From Aliidiomarina minuta (GTDB lineage Bacteria; Pseudomonadota; Gammaproteobacteria; Enterobacterales; Alteromonadaceae): a DNA stretch of 64,000 bases. The notes under the pieces are model-generated. The model was given only the letters and a program-made list of their open reading frames with translations. It made no database searches and was not told where the DNA came from. Both the position numbers and the translations under genes were made by a program. Positions within the stretch are counted from its first letter, which is position 1. Each line of letters opens with the position of its first letter. Positions 36,087 through 43,562 of the stretch are shown here, one piece after another. Location of the stretch: positions 1,426,001 to 1,490,000 of the forward strand of contig NZ_PIPL01000001.1 in the NCBI RefSeq assembly GCF_003987145.1, given 5' to 3'.

Positions 36087-36605
36087 TTGGGTGGCGGTTG
36101 TTTCTGGTGTCTTGAATCTGCATTCGCGCAGGTTGAAGGCATCATTCAGGCCGAATCCGGATATGCCGGAGGCCATGTTGCAAACCCGACTTACCAGGAT
36201 ATCTGCACCGGCGAATCGGGCCATGCCGAAGTCGTGCGCCTGACTTATGATCCTCAGCTGATTAACTATCGTGATATTCTGGAAATTTATTTTTCATTGC
36301 ATGATCCTACCCAACTTGACCGTCAGGGCAATGACATTGGCCCTCAGTATCGCTCAGTGATATTTTTTCATAACGATGAGCAGTGCAATCAGGCGGCTTC
36401 TATTATTGCTGAAATGAGCGCCGACAACACCTGGCCTGAACCTGTCGTCACAGCCGTTGAAGAAGTAAGCAATTACTATCCAGCAGAGGCTTACCATCGT
36501 AGCTATTATGAAAATAATAGTCAGCAACCTTATTGCGCTATGGTAGTAGGCCCTAAACTGGCAAAGTTCAAACAGAATTTCGCCAACCGCCTGAAAAGCA
36601 GTTAA
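36087..36605 (+). CDS. msrA: Peptide methionine sulfoxide reductase A, 5' end possibly frameshifted
   Basis: MsrA reduces methionine-S-sulfoxide in proteins. The frame from TTG 36087 gives 172 residues with the catalytic Cys in GGGCFWCLESAF. Conserved VESGYAGGHV-type (QAESGYAGGHVANPTYQDIC), GHAEVVRL and SLHDPTQLDRQGNDIGPQYRS segments follow. The TTG start would drop the first beta strand (VATL). The frame upstream has no ATG, GTG or TTG before its stop, so the natural start is probably ATG 36031, reached through a one-base frameshift. Divergent from ndk; convergent with the IscS-like gene, 7 bp apart. Confidence 0.85.
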   Translation: MGGGCFWCLESAFAQVEGIIQAESGYAGGHVANPTYQDICTGESGHAEVVRLTYDPQLINYRDILEIYFSLHDPTQLDRQGNDIGPQYRSVIFFHNDEQCNQAASIIAEMSADNTWPEPVVTAVEEVSNYYPAEAYHRSYYENNSQQPYCAMVVGPKLAKFKQNFANRLKSS

Positions 36606-36612
36606 GCAGGTT

Positions 36613-37782
36613 TTACCCTGGCAACGCCTTCGACATGGCCCGAAGTGGACCGATGGCGTTGCGCACATGCTCGATAGCCGCTTTCACATCCTCTTCCGTG
36701 GTAAAGCGGCCCAGGCTAAAACGCACCGATGCATGGGCCTGTTGATCACTTAGTCCCATTGCCCGCAGTACGTAAGAAGGCTCCATGCTGGCGGAATTAC
36801 AGGCCGAACCGGTAGATACCGCCAGGTTGTTAAGTGCCAGCAGCAACGACTCGCCATCCACTTCTTTAAAACCAACATTCAGAATCCCCGGCGCCCGCTG
36901 CTGTTCGCTACCATTCACAAATACACCTTCGATCCCACTAAGGCCCTGCCATAGGCTCTCGCGCAGTTGCAGCAGAATTTTACTTTCCTGCTTCAGTTCT
37001 GCGTGAGCTATGCGTGCCGCTTCGCCAAGGCCGGCTATCTGGTGCGTCGCCATAGTACCTGAACGCATACCTCTTTCATGGCCGCCACCATGCATCTGCG
37101 CATGCAGGCGAACTCTGGGCTTACGTCGCACATAAAGCGCGCCCACACCTTTAGGGCCATATATTTTATGCCCCGAAAGCGATAGCAGGTCGACACCAAG
37201 CTGCTCCACATCGACATCTATTTTAGCCACGCTTTGTGCTGCATCGACATGCAGCAGGACATTCTTTTCACGACACAGGTTGCTGATTGCCGGAATATCC
37301 TGAATAACACCCGTTTCATTATTGACGTGCATCACGCTGACCAGAATAGTATCCGGCCGTATAGCATCGCGCAGTTCCTGCAGCGACAACAAACCTTCTT
37401 CATCCACACTCAGATAGGTCACTGCGAAACCACGGCGTTCCAGATCAGCGCAGCTATCCAGTACTGCCTTGTGTTCGGTTTGCACAGTAATGATGTGCTT
37501 GCCCTGCTCCTGATAAAATTCAGCCACGCCTTTCAACGCCAGATTGTCTGACTCTGTCGCACCGGATGTGAAAACAATTTCGCGAGGGTCAGCATTGAGC
37601 AATTCAGCAACCTGTGCACGGGCTTCATCTACCGCCTCTTCAGCCTGCCAGCCATAACGATGAGAACGCGAGGCCGGGTTGCCAAAAATGCCATCCATTG
37701 TCAGAAATTGCATCATTTTCTCGGCTACCCGCGGGTCAACCGGTGTAGTAGCCGCATAATCGAGATAAATAAGCTTGTTCAT
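36613..37782 (-). CDS. iscS: IscS-type cysteine desulfurase lacking the C-terminal IscU-docking tail
   Basis: This PLP enzyme mobilises sulfur from cysteine. The 389 residues align without gaps to E. coli IscS numbering: PLP Lys206 in SGHKIYG and active Cys328 in STGSACNSAS. The chain stops at about residue 389 after PLRAMSKALPG. The last 15 residues of the 404-residue E. coli protein, which help bind IscU, are absent. No iscR, iscU, iscA, hscBA or fdx is nearby, yet trmJ and suhB keep the isc-operon flank seen in E. coli. It may serve tRNA thiolation or another acceptor. CsdE at 47437 is a candidate partner only by inference. Confidence 0.9.
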   Translation of the reverse strand: MNKLIYLDYAATTPVDPRVAEKMMQFLTMDGIFGNPASRSHRYGWQAEEAVDEARAQVAELLNADPREIVFTSGATESDNLALKGVAEFYQEQGKHIITVQTEHKAVLDSCADLERRGFAVTYLSVDEEGLLSLQELRDAIRPDTILVSVMHVNNETGVIQDIPAISNLCREKNVLLHVDAAQSVAKIDVDVEQLGVDLLSLSGHKIYGPKGVGALYVRRKPRVRLHAQMHGGGHERGMRSGTMATHQIAGLGEAARIAHAELKQESKILLQLRESLWQGLSGIEGVFVNGSEQQRAPGILNVGFKEVDGESLLLALNNLAVSTGSACNSASMEPSYVLRAMGLSDQQAHASVRFSLGRFTTEEDVKAAIEHVRNAIGPLRAMSKALPG

Positions 37783-37785
37783 CAG

Positions 37786-38511
37786 CTACTCCTTATCCAT
37801 CCGTTTATCAAATGAAGTCAGCATGCCGCGTAGAATATTCAGTTCATTCTCTTCTGGACGCGCCCGGTTAAACATACGACGAAGCTTATTCATAACCAGT
37901 CCCGGATGCTGACGTACAATAAATCCCGAATCTGTCAGGCTCTTCTCAAGATGGACAAAAAAACGTTCCAGATTTTCGCCATTTGGATACTCCGGCAACT
38001 CAATCGATTGCGGCTGTTCTTCAAGCTCCAGCCAGGCGGTTCGAATTTCATAACTCAGAGTCTGCACGGCCATGGCCAGATTCAAGGAGCTGTACTCCGG
38101 ATTCGCCGGAATATGCACATGAAACTGGCTCATTTGTAGCTCTTCATTGGTCAGGCCACTGTTTTCGCGGCCAAATACCAAAGCTACCTTAGCTGCCTTG
38201 CCTTCCTGTACTGCTTTAGCGCCAGCTTCCCGTGGACTAAGCATAGGCCAGTCCAGCGTGCGGTTACGCGCGCTCGTTGCCAGTACCAAAGGACAATCCG
38301 CAATCGCTTCCTGCAAAGTGTCCACGGTGTGTGCCGCCGCCAAAATATCGGTAGCACCTGCCGCCAGTGCAGACGCATGACTTTGCGGGCTCTCCACCGG
38401 GTCCACTAACACCAGATCTGTTAACCCCATGGTCTTCATAGCACGCGCCGCAGAGCCTATATTGCCCTGATGGGAAGTGTTCACCAAAACGATACGAATA
38501 TTGTCTAACAT
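37786..38511 (-). CDS. trmJ: tRNA (cytidine/uridine-2'-O-)-methyltransferase TrmJ
   Basis: TrmJ methylates the ribose of nucleotide 32 in several tRNAs. The 241-residue SPOUT protein has NTSHQGNIGSAARAMKTMGL at the N terminus and the knot motifs LVFGRENSGLTNEEL and IPANPEYSSLNLAMAVQ. It lies 3 bp upstream of the iscS-like gene, presumably in one operon, and is divergent from suhB. Confidence 0.96.
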   Translation of the reverse strand: MLDNIRIVLVNTSHQGNIGSAARAMKTMGLTDLVLVDPVESPQSHASALAAGATDILAAAHTVDTLQEAIADCPLVLATSARNRTLDWPMLSPREAGAKAVQEGKAAKVALVFGRENSGLTNEELQMSQFHVHIPANPEYSSLNLAMAVQTLSYEIRTAWLELEEQPQSIELPEYPNGENLERFFVHLEKSLTDSGFIVRQHPGLVMNKLRRMFNRARPEENELNILRGMLTSFDKRMDKE

Positions 38512-38578
38512 CAGTAGTCTCTGCAGCTATAAATCGGCCGCAAATTCTAACACAGGCCAACGCAGCCGTCATTTGTGT

Positions 38579-38608
38579 TTGCTTACCATAGCCCTTTTAG
38601 CTTATAAT
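38579..38608 (+). promoter_or_regulatory. Probable suhB promoter
   Basis: TTGCTT (38579-38584) and a perfect TATAAT (38603-38608) are 18 bp apart, about 50 bp upstream of the suhB ATG. Confidence 0.55.
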
Positions 38609-38654
38609 CGCGGCGAAATTTTCACCGTTCTTTAGCAACTAAAAAGGTAATCAC

Positions 38655-39458
38655 ATGCATCCGATGCTTAACATCGCGGTGCGCGCTGCGCGCGCGGCCG
38701 GAAAAGTTATCATGAAATCAATGGCTCAGGCCGAGCAACTCACCATTGAGAGCAAAGGTCAGCACGATTACGTGACCAATGTTGATCATGCCGCAGAAGC
38801 CATCATTATCGACACAATTCGCAAATCTTACCCGGATCATTCAATCCTTGCCGAAGAATCCGGCGAGCAAATTGGTCGTGACAGTGATTACCAATGGGTT
38901 ATTGATCCAATTGATGGCACCGCCAATTTCATGCGCGGTATTCCTCATTTTTGCGTATCTATTGCCTTAGTTGTCAAAGGGCAGGTTCAACAGGCTGTTA
39001 TTTACGATCCTGTACGCGATGAGCTCTTCACTGCAGGTCGTGGCAGCGGCGCTCAATTAAACGGCTACCGCGTACGCGTGGGTCGTGCCAAAGAACTCGA
39101 CGGCACCTTGCTGGCAACCGGTTTCCCTTTCCGTATGAAGCATATACTGCCCCACTACCAGGAAGTCTTTAACAAGTTCTTCACTCAGGTCGCTGACGTG
39201 CGCCGTATGGGTTCAGCTGCGCTGGATCTTGCTTATGTCGCCTGTGGTCGTTATGACGGCTACTGGGAAGCGGGCCTGCAAAAATGGGACACCATGGCTG
39301 GTGACCTGCTGGTACGTGAAGCAGGTGGCATGATCACCGACTTCGGTGGCGGCCACAATCACCTGAAATCGGGTAACATAGTTGCCGGCAACCCTAAAGT
39401 ATTGCAAGCCATGGTCAGCCAGATGCGTCCGCTGCTACCTAAAGGCTTACAAAATTAA
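38655..39458 (+). CDS. suhB: Inositol-1-monophosphatase family protein SuhB
   Basis: SuhB is an inositol monophosphatase that in E. coli also joins the rRNA antitermination complex. The 267 residues equal the E. coli length. Metal ligands are Glu67, Asp84 and Asp87 (DPIDGTANF), and the second motif WDTMAGDLLVREAGG is present. It is monocistronic, divergent from trmJ, and followed immediately by the REP array. Confidence 0.97.
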   Translation: MHPMLNIAVRAARAAGKVIMKSMAQAEQLTIESKGQHDYVTNVDHAAEAIIIDTIRKSYPDHSILAEESGEQIGRDSDYQWVIDPIDGTANFMRGIPHFCVSIALVVKGQVQQAVIYDPVRDELFTAGRGSGAQLNGYRVRVGRAKELDGTLLATGFPFRMKHILPHYQEVFNKFFTQVADVRRMGSAALDLAYVACGRYDGYWEAGLQKWDTMAGDLLVREAGGMITDFGGGHNHLKSGNIVAGNPKVLQAMVSQMRPLLPKGLQN

Positions 39459-39461
39459 TTC

Positions 39462-40226
39462 GTAGGGCAGGCTCCGCCTGCCGTTCAGCCCCGGCGGCGT
39501 ATTCAACATCCCTCGGCAGGTAAAACCTGCCCTACCTGACATTAGCAATCCCTCGTAGGGCAGGCTCCGCCTGCCGTTCAGCCCCGGCGGCGTATTCAAC
39601 ACCCCACGGCAGGTAAAACCTGCCCTACCTGACCTTATCAGTCCCTCGTAGGGCAGGCTTGGCCTGCCGTTCAGGCCCGGCGACGTATTCAACATCCCTC
39701 GGCAGGTAAAACCTGCCCTACCTGACATTACCAATCCCTCGTAGGGCAGGCTACGCCTGCCGCTCAGGCCCAGCGGCGTATTCAACATCCCTCGGCAGGT
39801 AAAACCTGCCCTACCTGACATTACCAATCCCTCGTAGGGCAGGCTACGCCTGCCGTTCAGGCCCGGCGGCGTATTCAACATCCCTCGGCAGGTAAAACCT
39901 GCCCTACCTGACATTACCAATCCCTCGTAGGGCAGGCTCGGCCTGCCGTTCAGGCCCGGCGGCGTATTCAACATCCCTCGGCAGGTAAAACCTGCCCTAC
40001 CTGACATTACCAATCCCTCGTAGGGCAGGCTCCGCCTGCCGTTCAGCCCCGGCGGCGTATTCAACATCCCTCGGCAGGTAAAACCTGCCCTACCTGACAT
40101 TACCAATCCCTCGTAGGGCAGGCTCCGCCTGCCGTTCAGGCCCGGCGACGTATTCAACATCCCTCGGCAGGTAAAACCTGCCCTACCTGACATTACCAAT
40201 CCCTCGTAGGGCAGGCTCGGCCTGCC
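39462..40226. repeat. Tandem BIME array: nine forward and eight inverse REP hairpins, 93-bp period
   Basis: Forward elements start exactly every 93 bp at 39462, 39555, 39648, 39741, 39834, 39927, 40020, 40113 and 40206. Each is GTAG followed by the palindrome GGCAGGC-NNN-GCCTGCC. Between them lies an opposing element that reads on the minus strand as GTAG plus GGCAGGT-TTT-ACCTGCC. The 5' GTAG plus imperfect palindrome is the signature of REP elements mobilised by RAYT (TnpA-REP) transposases. The three loop bases of the forward hairpins vary (TCC, TTG, TAC, TCG), while the inverse loops are constant. No RAYT gene lies in the window. The array fills most of the 1039 bp between suhB and the DUF3545 gene. 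Confidence 0.95.
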
Positions 40227-40497
40227 GTGGTAGCAATCCGCATGCACCATGCACCGTTCGAAAACGCAATTTCCTCCACATTATATATGCTTGCGTCAGA
40301 TACCAGACGGAACAATGCATCGAAGAACCCCATGGTTTCCAAGGCAGGCTGAGCCTGCCCTACCGGAAAAACGGCATGAAAAACAATCATCAATGTTAAT
40401 ACAATGGTAATAAAACTATTTTACTCTGTATAAAGTTATGGTAAAACGTAAAGGCGCTGATATTTTTGTTAATGAGTCGTAGACAGGGGGAACACCC
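40227..40497. other. Intergenic stretch with one isolated inverse REP
   Basis: Apart from one REP at 40343-40363 (minus strand GTAG plus GGCAGGC-TCA-GCCTGCC) I see no gene or RNA here. A TATAAA near 40430 may belong to the promoter of the downstream DUF3545 gene. Confidence 0.6.
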
Positions 40498-40668
40498 ATG
40501 GACCATTCAGAAGAACTAAATAATGTAGCAGAAAAAACCAGCAAATCACGCGGCAGCAAACGCAAGTGGCGTGAAATAGAAGTTCTTAAAGAGCGTCATC
40601 GCTTACGTAAGGAGCTCATGGACATCGACCATTGCTTTGATTGCGAATTAGAAGAACTCGAACTTTAA
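40498..40668 (+). CDS. DUF3545 family small protein
   Basis: This 56-residue frame starts at ATG 40498 with a strong GGGGG 6 nt upstream. The centre, RGSKRKWREIEVLKERHRLR, followed by KELMDIDHCFDCELEEL, matches the DUF3545 family of small charged proteins found in Shewanella, Vibrio and relatives. The function is unknown. It is mostly helical and highly charged, without a membrane segment. It converges on ung with a 1-bp gap, and a hairpin inside the ung 3' end probably serves as its terminator. Confidence 0.85.
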   Translation: MDHSEELNNVAEKTSKSRGSKRKWREIEVLKERHRLRKELMDIDHCFDCELEELEL

Positions 40669-40669
40669 G

Positions 40670-41392
40670 TCACAACGCCAGCTTTTGCTGGCGTTGCTGT
40701 TTATCACTATCGTTAATAGCTGTCCAATCGACAGGCGGGCGTTTCTGTTGCTGTAAAAACTGATTCGCTTTACTGAAGTGATGACAATTGAAAAATCCCC
40801 GATGAGCTGACAGCGGCGAGGGATGCACGCTATGCAACACCAGATGGCGAGGGTCGTTAATGACCTCACCTTTTTGTTGTGCATGTTTACCCCAAAGCAA
40901 AAATACCAGCGGTTGCGGATGCTGGTTAAGCTTTTCCATCACCTTTGTTGTAAAGGTCTCCCATCCCCATTTTGCATGACTATGCGCTTTACTGTCCTGT
41001 ACAGTTAATACAGTGTTCAGTAACAACACGCCCTGCTCTGCCCAGCGCTCCAGGCAGCCATGAGGAGGGCTGACAAAACCTTCTATGTCCAGCTCCAGTG
41101 CTTTATAAATATTGCGCAACGAAGGTGGCACCTTAATATCCGGTGGTACCGAAAACGCCAGTCCATGTGCCTGCCCTGGCTGGTGGTAAGGGTCCTGCCC
41201 CAAAATAACTACTTTAACCGTTTCAAAAGGGGTTTTGTTAAACGCAGTAAACACCTTATCCCTCGGCGGATAAACTGGAACAGCGCCACTGCGGGCTTGT
41301 TCCAGCTTATCTTCCAGCTGCTTAAAGTAAGCTTGCTGGCGCTGTTCGGCTATAAGCCCGCGCCAGTGTTCACAGCTCACTTCAGTCTTCAT
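40670..41392 (-). CDS. ung: Uracil-DNA glycosylase
   Basis: Ung removes uracil from DNA. ATG 41392 gives 240 residues (MKTEVSCEHW). The catalytic Asp67 is in GQDPYHQPGQAHGLAF, with LLWGKHAQQKG and the His loop HPSPLSAHRGFF. The frame is open further upstream (to 41431), but that part lies inside the upstream S9 peptidase gene. The chosen start overlaps the peptidase stop by 11 bp, so the two are probably cotranscribed and coupled. Confidence 0.97.
   Translation of the reverse strand: MKTEVSCEHWRGLIAEQRQQAYFKQLEDKLEQARSGAVPVYPPRDKVFTAFNKTPFETVKVVILGQDPYHQPGQAHGLAFSVPPDIKVPPSLRNIYKALELDIEGFVSPPHGCLERWAEQGVLLLNTVLTVQDSKAHSHAKWGWETFTTKVMEKLNQHPQPLVFLLWGKHAQQKGEVINDPRHLVLHSVHPSPLSAHRGFFNCHHFSKANQFLQQQKRPPVDWTAINDSDKQQRQQKLAL
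40673..40696 (+). terminator. Terminator-like hairpin at the DUF3545/ung junction
   Basis: CAACGCCAGC-TTTT-GCTGGCGTTG is a perfect 10-bp stem starting 4 bp after the DUF3545 stop. It is also the coding sequence of the last ung codons. It lacks a T run on the plus strand, so termination or mRNA protection is inferred. Confidence 0.5.
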
Positions 41393-43433
41393 TGTTGGTC
41401 GTACGGAATTTTTCAAACCAATACACAGCATAAGCAGGTTTTGCCATCAGGTTACTGGGCCGTGCATGCAGTGCATGTGAGGCACCAGGTACACGCACCA
41501 TGGCACTTTCTACGCCACGTAATTGCAATGCCTGATAATACTGCTCAGTTTCAGAAATAGGTGTGCGATGGTCCGATTCACCGGTAAATAAGATAGTCGG
41601 GGTACTGACATTACCGACATAACTAATAGGTGAATGCTTCATATAATGCTCAAGGTTGTCCCACGGCATACCAGGGAACCAGTACTGAGTGAAGTAGTTG
41701 TACATATCAGCGGTCAGTACAAAGCTATACCAGTTGATAACCGGATTGACCACGGCTGCAGCTGCAAAACGGTCAGTATGACCAATGCTCCAGGCAGTGA
41801 GTACACCACCACCACTACCGCCCATGATAAAGAGCTCATCTTCGTTAATAAAGCCACGCTCAACGACGTGATCCACACCATCCATCAGGTCATTATAATC
41901 TTCACTGGGATAATTATGGTGAATCAGGTTTGCAAAGTCTTCACCATAGCTGGTGCTGCCACGAGGGTTGGTATACAGAACGACATACCCCTGCGCTGCC
42001 ATCAACTGAAGCTCCATCGCAAATACCGGGCCATAAGCCGTATGCGGCCCGCCATGTATTTCCAGAATCATCGGGTATTCTTTGCTGTCATCAAAGCCTG
42101 GAGGGTACATAATCCAGCCCTGAATACGCTGGTCATCTACGGACGAGTCATACCAGAATTCTTCAACTTCACCGATGTCCCGTTTTGCCAGGAAATCACG
42201 ATTGATATTAGTTATCTGTGTTGCCTGGCTACCACGCAATAACGCCAGTTCAGCAGGTCGGTTGCTGGCCATCTGAGTAAACACCAGGTTGCCATCTGAG
42301 GCCACACTAAACTGACCACCTGTATAAGGGCGTGAATAAGACAGTCCGCCAACTCTGTCCGTCAAAGTTTCCGCAACGCCACGCAACGGCTGCAGCGCGA
42401 GTTTACCCTGACCTTGGTCGTCGTACATGAAATAGATACCACGACCATCCGCTGCCCATTCAAAGCTACTCACATGGCGATCTAAATCTTCAGTCAAATT
42501 ACGTACATTACTGCCATCCGCGTCCATCACGTATAAACGATTTGCCTGGTGCGCGAGTCTGCGGTCGTCATAACCAAGAAAAGCGATCTGACGTCCGCTG
42601 GGTGACACTTTAGGACTGCTATCGGGTCCATTACGGTCGGTTAATTGAGTCAGTTCTGTTGATTCTATATCCATGCGATATATTTCCGACCGCGCCAACT
42701 CTTTGCGTGGGTCGTCACTGCGATCAGCAGAAAAATACAGTGCGCTGCCATCCGGTGCCCAGCTAATCTCGCCACTATGATGATGGTCGCCTGAGGTCAG
42801 CTGACGAGGTGTACCGCCTTCGGCTGGTAACAAGTAAATATGACGGAAGCCCTGCGGCAAATATCCAGCCCCATCAGCACGATAATTGAGGCGGTCCACA
42901 TATACAGGCGAGTCAGCCCAGTCCGCACCTTGTGGGCGGCCTGGCAGGTTCACAGGGTTGGACTGTTGCTCTGGGGTAAACATAGAGAATGCCAGCCACT
43001 CGCCGTCTGGTGACCAACTGATATTAGACGGCGCGTGTTGTAGATCAGAAATAACAGAAGAATGACCGCTATCCTGCCAGCGTATATGAATTTGCGACGA
43101 ACCTGAGGCACTGGAGACAAAAGCCAGTCGTTCGTAATCCGGTGACCAGCTCGGTGAACTCTCATTGCCGCTACCATCAGTCAAAGGACGCAAGTCGCTT
43201 CCGTCACTGCTGACACGCCATAACCGGCCTTCCGTGCGATCATTGTTACGGTTCATACTGCGGCGCACGAAGACGATTTCCTCGCCGTTCTGATGGATTT
43301 GCGGGTCTGCCGCTATTTCAATAGCAAATACATCATCCAGCTGCAGGGGGTTTACATCTTGCGCCGTGGCCACACCAGCAAAAGCCAGTAAAGTAGCAGA
43401 GCCTGTCAGCAACCCGGTTAACGATAGTCTCAT
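41382..43433 (-). CDS. S9 family peptidase (acylaminoacyl-peptidase type), exported
   Basis: The 683-residue protein has a Sec signal (MRLSLTGLLTGSATLLAFAGVATAQ), so it acts in the periplasm or outside. WD40/PD40-like propeller repeats fill about residues 40-400. A C-terminal alpha/beta hydrolase domain has the nucleophile Ser540 in GGSGGGVLTAW, Asp in TGESDHRTPISE and His in PGASHAL, a complete triad. The family cleaves oligopeptides or acyl-peptides. ATG 43433 with AGAGG upstream fits the signal peptide better than the open frame to 43457. ung overlaps its 3' end. Confidence 0.94.
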   Translation of the reverse strand: MRLSLTGLLTGSATLLAFAGVATAQDVNPLQLDDVFAIEIAADPQIHQNGEEIVFVRRSMNRNNDRTEGRLWRVSSDGSDLRPLTDGSGNESSPSWSPDYERLAFVSSASGSSQIHIRWQDSGHSSVISDLQHAPSNISWSPDGEWLAFSMFTPEQQSNPVNLPGRPQGADWADSPVYVDRLNYRADGAGYLPQGFRHIYLLPAEGGTPRQLTSGDHHHSGEISWAPDGSALYFSADRSDDPRKELARSEIYRMDIESTELTQLTDRNGPDSSPKVSPSGRQIAFLGYDDRRLAHQANRLYVMDADGSNVRNLTEDLDRHVSSFEWAADGRGIYFMYDDQGQGKLALQPLRGVAETLTDRVGGLSYSRPYTGGQFSVASDGNLVFTQMASNRPAELALLRGSQATQITNINRDFLAKRDIGEVEEFWYDSSVDDQRIQGWIMYPPGFDDSKEYPMILEIHGGPHTAYGPVFAMELQLMAAQGYVVLYTNPRGSTSYGEDFANLIHHNYPSEDYNDLMDGVDHVVERGFINEDELFIMGGSGGGVLTAWSIGHTDRFAAAAVVNPVINWYSFVLTADMYNYFTQYWFPGMPWDNLEHYMKHSPISYVGNVSTPTILFTGESDHRTPISETEQYYQALQLRGVESAMVRVPGASHALHARPSNLMAKPAYAVYWFEKFRTTNNED

Positions 43434-43486
43434 ATAAACCTCTGAGTTATAAAACAAATGGCCTTGAGCAGTGGCCAGTAAGTAAC

Positions 43487-43512
43487 AAAAAAGCCAGCAT
43501 AAGCTGGCTTTT
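43487..43512 (-). terminator. Intrinsic terminator after the DUF1302 gene
   Basis: AAAAGCCAGC-TTAT-GCTGGCTTTT plus further T on the minus strand forms a classic hairpin and T tail, 50 bp downstream of the DUF1302 stop. Confidence 0.88.
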
Positions 43513-43562
43513 AAAATGCTGCAAGGAATTACACCCTGCTGAACAGTGCGCTCAACGAGTTC

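Noticed and set aside
39462..40226. CRISPR-like regular array
   Set aside because: The intervals between palindromes are themselves nearly identical and there are no unique spacers or cas genes, so this is a BIME array.
39447..40250. Long minus-strand open frame of 31-residue repeats (SLPYEGLVMSGRAGFTC unit)
   Set aside because: It is created by the REP array, whose 93-bp period is a multiple of three. The peptide only translates the hairpins and has no ribosome site or family.
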